Below the pieces are notes generated by a model. The model saw only the letters and a program-made list of their open reading frames with translations. It was not told the origin of the DNA and ran no database searches. From assembly GCF_002091955.1 (NCBI RefSeq), contig NZ_MKKY01000059.1:1-64000 (forward strand): a stretch of 64,000 bases of DNA, given 5' to 3'. The stretch is from Rhodococcus sp. 1168 (lineage in GTDB: Bacteria; Actinomycetota; Actinomycetes; Mycobacteriales; Mycobacteriaceae). Position 1 is the first letter of the stretch. Every line of letters starts with the position of its first letter. Both the position numbers and the translations under genes were made by a program. Positions 54,997-63,645 of the stretch are shown piece after piece.

Positions 54997-56643
54997 ATGA
55001 CGCAGCTCGGTCCAGATGAACAAACCGGTCGCCAGTCCGATGTGGACGGGTTCGAAGAGGTCGATCAGCAGTCGGCCGGTGAACGGGCCGAAGAGGTTGA
55101 GCCGGGCCGGCGGAAGCGTCAATGGATCGGACTCGCGGCCGGCGTACTGCTGGCCGTGGTCGTCTACGCGATCATGCCGGCAGATGTCGATCATGCTGCG
55201 CGGTTGACCGCCGGGACAGCGGTTCTGATGGGTATCTGGTGGATGACGGAAGCCATCCCGATTCCCGCAACTGCACTGTTGCCCCTCATAATTTTCCCGA
55301 TCTTCGATCCCGACGTCGCCGTCAACGACGTGGGAGCGGCCTATGGCAACAACATCATTTTCTTGTTCATGGGTGGCTTCCTACTGGCTCTTGCGATGCA
55401 ACGGTGGAACCTTCACCGTCGGATTGCATTGATGACTGTCAACGCCATGGGCACCAAGCCGACGATGGTGATCGCCGGATTCATGATCGCGACGGGTTTT
55501 CTGTCTATGTGGGTGTCCAATACCGCCACTGCGGTCATGATGATCCCCATCGGTGTCTCGGTTCTGGTTCTGGTGCTCGACATCGGAAAGCAGGCAGGGG
55601 CGGACCACGCCACGGAAGAACCCGGCACAGACACTTCGCCGTCGGCAGGTCCGACGTCCAAGGGGGACCTGCCTGCCGACGCGACGGTCACGGAGGCGGT
55701 GATCAAGAGCAACTTCGGGACCGCCCTGATGCTGGGCATCGCCTACGCCGCGTCGATCGGCTCCTTGGGGACGATCATCGGCACACCCCCCAATACGTTG
55801 CTCGTGGGTTATTTGGAGGGCGAGGGGATCACCATCGGATTCTTCGAATGGATGGTCGCAGGCGTGCCACTCGCCGTCGTTCTGTTGGTCATCGCCTGGT
55901 TTCTGCTCACTCACGTCTTGTTCAAACCCGAGATCGACGACATCCCCGGCGGTAAGGGCCTCATCAGGGGAGAACTCGATGCTCTGGGGAAGATGTCACA
56001 GGGTGAGATCCGGGTGGCAGTCATCTTCTGTCTAGCGGCTACTTCCTGGGTCGCGGTTCCGCTGATCTTCGATGACCCACCGATCTCCGATACCGGCATC
56101 GCCATGACCGCGGCCATTCTGTTGTTCGTACTCCCTAGCGGAGGTAAGGCCGGAGTGCGTCTTATCGACTGGGACACGGCAATCAAACTGCCGTGGGGGG
56201 TATTGCTGCTGTTCGGCGGTGGACTCGCCCTATCGGCCCAGTTTCAGTCCAGCGGCCTGACCGATTGGATCGGTAGCGTGGCAGCGGGTCTCGACACGAT
56301 CCCCGTGATCCTGTTGGTCGTCGTGACAACGACTGCGACCATCTTCCTGACCGAGCTCACCAGCAATACTGCGACAGCGGCGACATTTCTTCCGTTGGCA
56401 GGCGGTGTGGCGATGGGCATGGATCTCGATGTGCTGCTTCTGACGATTCCGGTCGCGCTCGCGGCAACATGCGCGTTCATGCTGCCGGTGGCGACACCAC
56501 CGAACGCCGTCTCGTACGCAAGTGGCTACATCACGATCGGTCAGATGATGCGAGGTGGCCTATGGCTCAACCTCATCGCGATAGCTCTGATCACCGTTGC
56601 CAGCTATACCGTCTTTGCCTGGTCCTTGGGAATCGCGTCGTGA
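54997..56643 (+). CDS. DASS/SLC13-family transporter
   Basis: A 548-residue transporter from ATG at 54997 after AGGAGG. The acidic N-terminal tail is cytosolic. The two SNT motifs that bind Na+ and carboxylate are SNTATAVMMIPIG (from 174) and SNTATAATFLPLAG further on, with GTPPNTLLVGYL after the first repeat and TPPNAVSYASG at the end. An insert of about 45 residues (KQAGADHATEEPGTD...) lies between the halves. The family carries dicarboxylates such as succinate or citrate, or sulfate, with Na+. It stands alone after the kinase. Confidence 0.9.
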   Translation: MTQLGPDEQTGRQSDVDGFEEVDQQSAGERAEEVEPGRRKRQWIGLAAGVLLAVVVYAIMPADVDHAARLTAGTAVLMGIWWMTEAIPIPATALLPLIIFPIFDPDVAVNDVGAAYGNNIIFLFMGGFLLALAMQRWNLHRRIALMTVNAMGTKPTMVIAGFMIATGFLSMWVSNTATAVMMIPIGVSVLVLVLDIGKQAGADHATEEPGTDTSPSAGPTSKGDLPADATVTEAVIKSNFGTALMLGIAYAASIGSLGTIIGTPPNTLLVGYLEGEGITIGFFEWMVAGVPLAVVLLVIAWFLLTHVLFKPEIDDIPGGKGLIRGELDALGKMSQGEIRVAVIFCLAATSWVAVPLIFDDPPISDTGIAMTAAILLFVLPSGGKAGVRLIDWDTAIKLPWGVLLLFGGGLALSAQFQSSGLTDWIGSVAAGLDTIPVILLVVVTTTATIFLTELTSNTATAATFLPLAGGVAMGMDLDVLLLTIPVALAATCAFMLPVATPPNAVSYASGYITIGQMMRGGLWLNLIAIALITVASYTVFAWSLGIAS

Positions 56644-56737
56644 CGACCTGCTCGGTCTGAAATGGCATGCTGGGATTTCGTAAGAAAATCAGCTCTGTCA
56701 GGGACACACGTTCGATACGACGAAAAAGGTATGAGTG

Positions 56738-57370
56738 ATGTCAGGGGACTCGGCACACCGACTCGAGCGGTGGCAACGATATTGGAACAAGCAGTCGGCC
56801 AACTACGACAAACATATGACCTTCCTCGATCGAGTTCTCTTTCGAGACACCAGAGCGTGGATCTGCGCCCGCGCCGAAGGTCGGGTCCTCGAGATTGCCG
56901 TCGGTACTGGCCTCAATCTGGACCACTACCCACCTGGCATCGAATTGACCGGCATCGAACTCAGCCCAGAGATGCTTGCTCGCGCAGGTAGCAAGTCAAA
57001 GGAAGCCATGCCCGGAGCGCAACTGATGCTCGGTGACGCGCAGGCCCTGACCTTCGACGACGAGTCCTTCGATACGGTCGTCTGCACTTTCTCGCTCTGC
57101 GCAATACCTGATCCCGATGCGGCACTGGCAGAGATGACGCGTGTTCTTCGGCCCGGAGGGACACTGCTACTGGCCGACCATGTGTCCTCGTCCATTCAGG
57201 TCGTTCGATGGCTTCAACGAGTCATCGAGTTGATCAGCGTCCCGATGGGCGGTGAGCACTTTCTCCGACGGCCCTCCGACTCCGTAAGCCGCAACCGAAA
57301 CTTCACCATCGAGGAAATCGATCGATTCACACTCGGGCTGGTCGAACGTTTGCGAGCACGGAGGTCGTGA
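56738..57370 (+). CDS. Class I SAM-dependent methyltransferase
   Basis: A 210-residue methyltransferase from ATG at 56738. The motif I is VLEIAVGTGLNLDHYP; then LTGIELSPEMLARA (ribose-binding acidic), DAQALTFDDESFDTVVCTF (motif II) and LRPGGTLLLADHV (motif III). The N-terminal YWNKQSANYDKHMTFLDRVL is like small lipid/quinone methyltransferases (methyltransferase 11 group). The substrate is not predictable. It lies 94 bp after the transporter stop and may share its transcript. Confidence 0.87.
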   Translation: MSGDSAHRLERWQRYWNKQSANYDKHMTFLDRVLFRDTRAWICARAEGRVLEIAVGTGLNLDHYPPGIELTGIELSPEMLARAGSKSKEAMPGAQLMLGDAQALTFDDESFDTVVCTFSLCAIPDPDAALAEMTRVLRPGGTLLLADHVSSSIQVVRWLQRVIELISVPMGGEHFLRRPSDSVSRNRNFTIEEIDRFTLGLVERLRARRS

Positions 57371-57494
57371 GGGCCGAAGTCATCGCATCCACCGTATAGT
57401 CTGAACATCTCGGCTCGGTTCGCATACTCTGACCTGACAATTGGTGATTCCACCGTGATAGCTACCGTGCACTCTGAAAGGCTAGGTCGCATCT

Positions 57495-57761
57495 GTGTTG
57501 ATCATAGGAATAATTCTCTTCGGTCTCCTGATAGGCGCCGGCGCGCAGTTGATATTGGGGAAGTCCAAGACCGGCATGGACTGGACGCTGGCATTCATCG
57601 CCGGCATCGTGGGCTCCTTCGTCGGTGGCTTGGTGGTGAGTTTGATTGCAGGCGACGGAATATCGCTGCGGCCGAGCGGAATCATCGGATCTCTGCTGGG
57701 AGCATTGCTCGTCACGGCACTGTGGCAGCGGTTCAGCCCGGCCAGATCGAACTCCCAGTAG
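57495..57761 (+). CDS. GlsB/YeaQ/YmgE-family small membrane protein
   Basis: An 88-residue protein with three predicted helices (LIIGIILFGLLIGAGAQLIL, WTLAFIAGIVGSFVGGLVV and GIIGSLLGALLVTALW). This is the transglycosylase-associated/GlsB family, widespread small stress-linked membrane proteins without known catalysis. It starts with GTG at 57495 and ends 10 bp from the CoA-transferase gene on the other strand. Confidence 0.88.
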   Translation: MLIIGIILFGLLIGAGAQLILGKSKTGMDWTLAFIAGIVGSFVGGLVVSLIAGDGISLRPSGIIGSLLGALLVTALWQRFSPARSNSQ

Positions 57762-57771
57762 CGGGAGCGAG

Positions 57772-58941
57772 TCACGCCAGGTATGCAGCACGTGACTTAC
57801 GTAGTTCGTCCAAGATTTCGTCCGTGGCATTGCCGAGCGGCGGCGCCACGTCGAGTTTGTTCAACGGTGAATCGCTCAGCTGCAGGGCGCACCCTGGAAC
57901 CGGTGTGCGTCCCTTCATCGGATGCTCGACGTATCGGATCATCCCGCGGGCAATCAGATGCTCGTCGGTGTCTACTTCCTCGAGCGACTTCACTGGCGCG
58001 CAGGGAACGCCGGCAGCCTGAAGCTCAGCAATCAGGACGTCACGGGGCAAGGTGGCGGTCCAGGCCGCAACCATTTCATCGACCTCGTCCATATTTTCCA
58101 CACGGTCCGCTTCGGTGACGAACCTCGGATCGACACCCAGCTCCGGTTGCCCCATGCTGGCGATGACGCCATGCCAGTGCCTTTCGGCCATACAGATCAG
58201 TGCGATCCAACCATCGCTCGACGGGTAGACATTGTATGGGGCTATCGCGAGCCCAGAGTGCCTGTTTCCGGTGCGCTCAGGGATCTTACGATCCGGGGAA
58301 TTATGGAGTCCTCCTAAGCCCGAGGCGAGCATGGGGTAGATGGTGTCGTGCATCGACACCTCCACAATCTGGCCCTTCCCAGTGTGTTCCCGTTGGTAGA
58401 GTGCCGCGGCGATCGCGGCGAACAGGTGAACTCCACCGGAGAAGTCGACGAACGCCAGCCCTGACTTCGTGGGAGGGCCGTCGGGTGTGCCGGTGCTGGA
58501 GATGCTGCCGGACATGGCTTGGACAGTGATATCCATCGCAGACATGTGCGCGTACGGCCCGGTGGACCCGTAACCCTTGCCGGACGCAACTATCAGTCGA
58601 GGATTCAGCTCTCGGAGCTTCTCGAAATTCAGCTCCAGACGGTCCATCGTGCCAGGTGCGTAGTTCTCGATGAGCACGTCTGCAGTGCGGATCAACTCGA
58701 GCATGTTCTCGTGCCCTTCAGACGACTTCAGATCGAGCACCACGCTCCGCTTGTTGGAGTTGAGCATGAGGAACTCGTGCGACTCGGTCACTTGATGTGA
58801 ACGGAACCGCAGCATCTCACCGTTCGGCGGTTCGATCTTGACAACGTCGGCACCCAACTGCGCCAACAAGAGCCCGCAATAGGGGCCGTTGTAGATCTGC
58901 CCTAGCTCCAGAACCCGGATACCTGCGAATGCCGAGGACAT
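57772..58941 (-). CDS. CaiB/BaiF-family CoA-transferase
   Basis: A 389-residue type III CoA-transferase from ATG at 58941 after AAGGAG. The family opens with AFAGIRVLELGQIYNGPYCG, then LLAQLGADVVKIEPPNGEML, NKRSVVLDLKS and LIENYAPGTMDRL. The catalytic Asp falls in the SAMDITVQAMSG stretch. It would move CoA from one acyl-CoA to a free acid. It is the last gene of the cluster; an upstream in-frame GTG at 59061 overlaps the transporter stop by GTGA, but the extra 40 residues do not look like the family. Confidence 0.88.
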   Translation of the reverse strand: MSSAFAGIRVLELGQIYNGPYCGLLLAQLGADVVKIEPPNGEMLRFRSHQVTESHEFLMLNSNKRSVVLDLKSSEGHENMLELIRTADVLIENYAPGTMDRLELNFEKLRELNPRLIVASGKGYGSTGPYAHMSAMDITVQAMSGSISSTGTPDGPPTKSGLAFVDFSGGVHLFAAIAAALYQREHTGKGQIVEVSMHDTIYPMLASGLGGLHNSPDRKIPERTGNRHSGLAIAPYNVYPSSDGWIALICMAERHWHGVIASMGQPELGVDPRFVTEADRVENMDEVDEMVAAWTATLPRDVLIAELQAAGVPCAPVKSLEEVDTDEHLIARGMIRYVEHPMKGRTPVPGCALQLSDSPLNKLDVAPPLGNATDEILDELRKSRAAYLA

Positions 58942-59057
58942 GGCGTACTCCTTCTGTGTTTGTTCGGTAGTGACAAGTTCGTTGTGCTCGGGCCGGACAT
59001 GTATGTGCAGCTTCCGCGTCATTGCAGCGGTCACCGGGCCGAATGCCGCGGATAGAT

Positions 59058-60287
59058 TCACTTCGGCTGCTTTTCGGGTACGACGGTGACCTTGGCTGCG
59101 ACGGACGCCCTGACGAATTCGGGGACCGGGTGCCAGCGCAACGACGTGGCAGTAGAAGCGGCGGCTGCGACAGTCAGGGCGCCGGCGATGAGGAACACGC
59201 TGCCAGGCCCGGCCACCCCTGCTATCGCACCGGCTCCTAATGGAATGGCCAGTTGCGCGGCACGGTTTCCGGTGAGCCGCAACGCAAGTGCAGCGACACG
59301 GTCACCACTCGGTGCGGCGACGGTCACCCAGTTCATCGTGACTGGCTGGTTCATACCCCACAAGAACCCAATTACCATGAGGGACAAGCCCAAGACGACG
59401 ACGTTGCTCGAGATCCCCAAGGCAAACACTGCCGGTGCCGTAATGATGGGAGAGACGATCAGGATTGCGGTCTGCGACCGATGCTGTAGCAACCATGGCA
59501 TGGCGGCACGCGAGATCATCGAGAAGATCGAGCGGGTTGAGACCAGCGCACTCACCACCATCGGACTCAATCCGATCGATTCGCCGACAACCGGCATATA
59601 CGCGGTAATGAGATCCACTCCGGTAACCACGATCAGGCCGGCGAAAATAGCGGGCACCATTCCGGTGCGACGTACCAACGTGTGCAATGGCACCGGCCGC
59701 GAACTGTCACCGTTTCTAGCGACGGGTTTTGTGCGCGGCAGTGAGAGAACGAATGGGATAGAAGCCGCGGCGACGACCGTCATCACTATCAGCGCCATGT
59801 CGGTGTCGACTACATCACCGTCAAGCCCATTGGTCAGCAGCACACCGACGATGGGAGTGCCGATGGACTGCCCTACCGAGACAGCCAGAGTGAACATAGC
59901 GAAACCGTTGACGTGCTTCTTGCGTTCGGTCAGAGTCATGATGAAGCCTTGAGCACCGATCATCGTCATAACCTGCCCCAGACCAAGGGCGGTGTTTGCG
60001 ACGGCCAGCGCAACAATCGTCGACGACATTGCCGCCAGGCCTACTGCCGCTGTCGATAGGACGGTGCCGGCGGTGAGAATTCCCCAACTTCCACGGCGGT
60101 CTCCGTACCGTCCGATCTGCAATGCCAGCACCATTGGAAGTAGCGCAAAGGTTGCAGCAACAATGCCTACGGAGACCGCATCTCCACCCAGGGCAAGCAC
60201 ACGATAGGACATCGCCACACGCACGGCATCGAACGCGGCGTTGACCAGCAGCGCTGCGAGGAAGAGTCGTGCAATCGGGGTAGTCAC
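59058..60287 (-). CDS. MFS transporter
   Basis: A 409-residue protein with twelve predicted helices from GTG at 60287. The loop 2-3 motif is QIGRYGDRRGSWGILTAG. The central cytoplasmic loop is between residues about 195 and 215. It is of the sugar/aromatic-like MFS class by overall pattern, but the substrate is not called. Its place between acyl-CoA dehydrogenases and a CoA-transferase suggests uptake of the acid that the cluster degrades. Confidence 0.88.
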   Translation of the reverse strand: MTTPIARLFLAALLVNAAFDAVRVAMSYRVLALGGDAVSVGIVAATFALLPMVLALQIGRYGDRRGSWGILTAGTVLSTAAVGLAAMSSTIVALAVANTALGLGQVMTMIGAQGFIMTLTERKKHVNGFAMFTLAVSVGQSIGTPIVGVLLTNGLDGDVVDTDMALIVMTVVAAASIPFVLSLPRTKPVARNGDSSRPVPLHTLVRRTGMVPAIFAGLIVVTGVDLITAYMPVVGESIGLSPMVVSALVSTRSIFSMISRAAMPWLLQHRSQTAILIVSPIITAPAVFALGISSNVVVLGLSLMVIGFLWGMNQPVTMNWVTVAAPSGDRVAALALRLTGNRAAQLAIPLGAGAIAGVAGPGSVFLIAGALTVAAAASTATSLRWHPVPEFVRASVAAKVTVVPEKQPK

Positions 60288-60357
60288 ATCGGTCCTTGGG
60301 TTAGCGATCAGAAGACTCTGGCGTGGCGAACTCGGTCAGCCGTGAGCAAGTCGCGTA

Positions 60358-61467
60358 TCAGGCTCCGATGATCGCTCTGAGCCAGGCTTCGGGCACACCC
60401 TCGAGGTGGGCACCGTCCACCACTATCGGCCAGACCGTCTCGCTACCCCCGTCCAAGGCAATACGAGCCAATCGCGACTCCCAGAATGCAGCCGACCCGA
60501 ACTCGCCGCGCCACTGCAGCGCAGGGAGTGTGAGCCAATGCAAAGAATGCTCGTGTGTGGTGCCGATCGCCCCGTGCACCTGATGTGTGTTGCGAATGGC
60601 AACCCCCAAGGCCCGTGAGACGACGCTGCGTGCAACCGCGACTCGAAACTGCGTGTAGGCGCCGGAAAAGCCATGGGCGACAACCTCAGCCAGTGCGGTG
60701 TCCACGGCAGCACGCGCCAGGGCCGTCTCTGCAGCGATATCCACTACCAAGTTCTGCACCGATTGAAACTTCGCCAGCGCACGCCCGAACTGATCGCGTG
60801 AGGTGGTGTGCGCTATGGAGGAAATGAGCATCCCCTCCATAGCGCCGACGCACTGCACAGCGCGGGCCAGCGCCCCGCACAGGACGTATGCCTCGACAGC
60901 GGACGCTTCGACACCCGACCAAGTGACCTCGAACGAATCGGGAATAGAGACCGTGCCCAACGGGGTAGCGGAGATCCCAGGGGTGGATGCGATGGACAGT
61001 CGCTCCGTCGAAACTACGGCCAGCTCGTACGTACCGGGTGCCGATGCCGAGCGGACAAGGGTGACTGTAGTGGTGGCGCCTGCCCACGGCACGTTACGGG
61101 CAAGCCCGTTCATGTCGAGGACGGCCACTGTGGAGGTTGCTCCGGCTGATTGGGTATCGATTCCAGCGGCTTGATGTAGCGGGCCGGCGAGCAGGTCGGT
61201 CTCCGCGTACGGCACCGCAACACCCGCAGTGGCGGCGGTGCGTAGCAAGGCTGCCGCCTCGATCCAACCGGCGCCGGACCCACCGGTGCTCTCGGGTGTG
61301 GTCAGCCGCGCCAACCCGACCTCGGTGAGAGTGGCCCACACGGCATCGGGCGGGAGCGCAGAACCCGGGGTATGGAATCGTACGAACAAGTCCGTCATCA
61401 ACTCTTGCAACGCGTCGTCCACTGCCAAGTCTTGACCGGTATCAGCCTGATTCGTGGTGGCATCCAT
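60358..61467 (-). CDS. Acyl-CoA dehydrogenase, short subunit
   Basis: A 369-residue acyl-CoA dehydrogenase-like protein from ATG at 61467. The N-terminal FAD/substrate part is weaker than usual, and the C-terminal half has RDQFGRALAKFQSVQNLVVD, then HQVHGAIGTTHEHSLHWLT (FAD-binding). Its start overlaps the upstream dehydrogenase stop by one base (TGATG). Actinobacteria often use such unlike pairs as alpha2beta2 dehydrogenases for bulky acyl-CoAs (known for ChsE pairs); the same is likely here. Confidence 0.87.
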   Translation of the reverse strand: MDATTNQADTGQDLAVDDALQELMTDLFVRFHTPGSALPPDAVWATLTEVGLARLTTPESTGGSGAGWIEAAALLRTAATAGVAVPYAETDLLAGPLHQAAGIDTQSAGATSTVAVLDMNGLARNVPWAGATTTVTLVRSASAPGTYELAVVSTERLSIASTPGISATPLGTVSIPDSFEVTWSGVEASAVEAYVLCGALARAVQCVGAMEGMLISSIAHTTSRDQFGRALAKFQSVQNLVVDIAAETALARAAVDTALAEVVAHGFSGAYTQFRVAVARSVVSRALGVAIRNTHQVHGAIGTTHEHSLHWLTLPALQWRGEFGSAAFWESRLARIALDGGSETVWPIVVDGAHLEGVPEAWLRAIIGA

Positions 61468-62618
61468 CAGCGCATTCCTAATCCCCGCGCGATCACGCCG
61501 CGCAGAATTTCGTTGGTTCCACCGCGGAGTGAGAATCCCGGGCGCTGGTGCAATCCGGCGCGGAGGAGGCCGACAATGTCGTTCCCCGCTGCCACGGTTT
61601 CGTCCCCCAACCGGGAGGAAACGGTGTCCACGATGTCGCCTTCAGTGGTGGTGCCCAGTAACTTGACCAGGGCAGCCGGAATGTCAGATGGTTCACCACG
61701 GTGCAATGAGCTGGCGACGTTCTGGCTCAGTGCGTGGAGGCCTGCCATGCGGGCAAGAGATGCGCCCAGGTCGCTACGCTCCGGAAGTACGCCCGTATGC
61801 ATCGCCCCGACCTCGGCTGCAAGCAGATAGAACGACGACAGGAACCGCTCGGGGCCACTGCGCTCGAAGGCTAGCTCCGAGTTGACTTGCTCCCAGCCCT
61901 TCCCCGGGGTGCCGAATACCTTCGAATCCGGGACAAAGACCTCGTCCAGAACTACCTCGTTGAAGTGATGGTCACCGCTGAGTGAGATGACCGGCTTGGT
62001 CAAAACACCTTTACTGCTCAAGTCCACAATGAATTGGCTGAGACCTGTATGTCGGTCGGAAGTGTTCAGCGGTTCTGTTCGAGCAAGAACGATGAAGGCC
62101 TCTGCGCGGTGGGCGCCGGATGTCCATACCTTGGTACCGGTTACCTGCCAGCCACCATCGACTCGGACACCCTTCGTGCGCACGCTGGCCAAGTCGGATC
62201 CGGAGTCAGGCTCGCTCATACCGATGGCAAAGCAGCATTCTCCAGCAGCAATGCGCGGTAGATACTCGCGTTTTTGCTCCTCGGTCCCGTAGCGGAGCAG
62301 TGAAGGAGCGATCTGCCGATCCGCTACCCACTGCGCTGCCACGGGTGCGCCGACAGCGAGTAGTTCTTCGGTCACCACGAAACGCTCCATATGGCTGCGG
62401 CTGTGACCGCCGTACTCGCAAGGAATGGTCATTCCAACCCAACCGCGTGCGGCAAGACGTCGGGTGAAGCCTTCGTCCCAGCGCGTCAGCCACGTATCCA
62501 CGGAGGGCGCGAGACGGCCTGCAGCGATTTCCTCGGCGAGGAATGAGCGGACCTCAGCGCGTAGCGACGTCATCTTCTCCGTCGGCCCGGTGAAGGGTGG
62601 CGCGAAGGATGTGGTCAT
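61467..62618 (-). CDS. Acyl-CoA dehydrogenase, full-length subunit
   Basis: A 383-residue acyl-CoA dehydrogenase from ATG at 62618 after AAGGAG. Motifs: FAIGMSEPDSGSDLASVRTK (FAD-binding), WTSGAHRAEAFIVLART, SLSGDHHFNEVVLDEVFVP and the C-terminal FSLRGGTNEILRGVIARGLG. It is the first gene of the cluster, divergent from the IclR gene, with a palindrome between them. It probably pairs with the next dehydrogenase to oxidise an acyl-CoA. Confidence 0.9.
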   Translation of the reverse strand: MTTSFAPPFTGPTEKMTSLRAEVRSFLAEEIAAGRLAPSVDTWLTRWDEGFTRRLAARGWVGMTIPCEYGGHSRSHMERFVVTEELLAVGAPVAAQWVADRQIAPSLLRYGTEEQKREYLPRIAAGECCFAIGMSEPDSGSDLASVRTKGVRVDGGWQVTGTKVWTSGAHRAEAFIVLARTEPLNTSDRHTGLSQFIVDLSSKGVLTKPVISLSGDHHFNEVVLDEVFVPDSKVFGTPGKGWEQVNSELAFERSGPERFLSSFYLLAAEVGAMHTGVLPERSDLGASLARMAGLHALSQNVASSLHRGEPSDIPAALVKLLGTTTEGDIVDTVSSRLGDETVAAGNDIVGLLRAGLHQRPGFSLRGGTNEILRGVIARGLGMR

Positions 62619-62699
62619 TTGAACTCCTTGCTGGTTGGTGGCCGAGACCTTGAGGCGACGGTAGTACAGATTTAGACCCTTACGCAATAGAGGAGCAGA

Positions 62700-62707
62700 T
62701 TACGTAA
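62700..62707. promoter_or_regulatory. Short palindrome in the IclR/dehydrogenase gap
   Basis: TTACGTAA is an 8-bp palindrome; related half sites TTACGCAA (62680) and GGTAAACG (62711) lie close by. It lies midway between the divergent starts at 62618 and 62746, where an IclR dimer or tetramer would be expected. Confidence 0.35.
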
Positions 62708-62745
62708 ACAGGTAAACGCGGTTGAGGTGTTGTTACTGTGATCTC

Positions 62746-63588
62746 ATGACTGACGTGACTTCGAGCGCATCGAGTGGACTGAATGCCACAAGCAGTGACC
62801 TGGCTTCCGCTACCAGCGAATCGGCGAAAGGGATCGGCGAGGACGGGCGGCTCGAGCTAGGCAAAGTGCCCGAGCGTCCGCGGCATCGCATGATCGACCG
62901 CGTCGCAACAATCATGGAGATGGTTGCGCGATCCGGTAAGGGTATGACCCTGACCGAAGTGTCGAAAGAGCTCATGGCGCCGGTGAGCTCCACTCAAGGA
63001 CTTATGAACGGCCTTGTGTCCGTTGGGTATCTGGAAGAACGCGACCGCGTTTACACACTTGGAGCCGCGCTTTACCTTCTCAATGTCGTTGCAGGACGTC
63101 CTCCGGTTGCGGCGATTCGGCATGAGCAACTCGAACAGGTCCATGCGGAAACTGGGTTGACAACCGTCCTTTCCACCGCGGTGGGTGACGAACTCTTCTA
63201 CAGTGACCATGTCTCGTCCGACCCTCGCTACGCCTATCTTGCCGAGGGGCACCTGCGCAGATCGTTGCTGCGCACCTCGGCCGGCTGGTTGCTTCTCGCA
63301 GACAGGGAGCAACGTGATATTTGGGCGTACCTCAATTCGCGGCCTGCCGAGGACGCCGAGCGAGTGGACGCCTTCCTCCGAACCTTGACCGAACTCCGCG
63401 AGACCCGTGTGTGCATGGCCCCCACGATCGGAGAGGACGATTCCGACGGTGTTTCTATCGCCCTTCGCGAAAGCGGTCGCACTATCGCTGTCCTCGGCGC
63501 CGTCGGTTCGGTGTCGGATATTGCGGATCGGCGTGAGGAGCTCCTCGAAATATGTCTGCGCCACGCGGCCAGCTGGGGTCTGCGCTGA
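62746..63588 (+). CDS. IclR-family regulator
   Basis: A 280-residue regulator from ATG at 62746 (MTDVTSSASSGLNATSSDLA). A Ser-rich tail precedes the winged helix (MIDRVATIMEMVARSGKGMT then LTEVSKELMAPVSSTQGLMN). The effector domain (from about 110) has FYSDHVSSDPRYAYLAEG and ends RREELLEICLRHAASWGLR. It is divergent from the dehydrogenase pair and faces the enoyl-CoA hydratase tail to tail, so it probably controls this catabolic cluster in response to a pathway acid or CoA ester. Confidence 0.9.
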   Translation: MTDVTSSASSGLNATSSDLASATSESAKGIGEDGRLELGKVPERPRHRMIDRVATIMEMVARSGKGMTLTEVSKELMAPVSSTQGLMNGLVSVGYLEERDRVYTLGAALYLLNVVAGRPPVAAIRHEQLEQVHAETGLTTVLSTAVGDELFYSDHVSSDPRYAYLAEGHLRRSLLRTSAGWLLLADREQRDIWAYLNSRPAEDAERVDAFLRTLTELRETRVCMAPTIGEDDSDGVSIALRESGRTIAVLGAVGSVSDIADRREELLEICLRHAASWGLR

Positions 63589-63591
63589 CCG

Positions 63592-63625
63592 CGCGTGGTT
63601 GAACCGGCGGCAGGGCAACCACGCG
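63592..63625. terminator. Hairpin between convergent IclR and enoyl-CoA hydratase genes
   Basis: CGCGTGGTTG (63592-63601) and CAACCACGCG (63616-63625) are perfect 10-bp arms around a 14-bp loop. It fills the 57-bp gap between two convergent stops, so it probably ends both transcripts. Confidence 0.6.
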
Positions 63626-63645
63626 GGCGGCATCGTCGTGAACTT

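Noticed and set aside
58941-59061. 40-residue N-terminal extension of the CaiB protein from GTG at 59061
   Set aside because: A GTGA overlap favours it, but the added residues do not match the family and a good ribosome site precedes the ATG at 58941.
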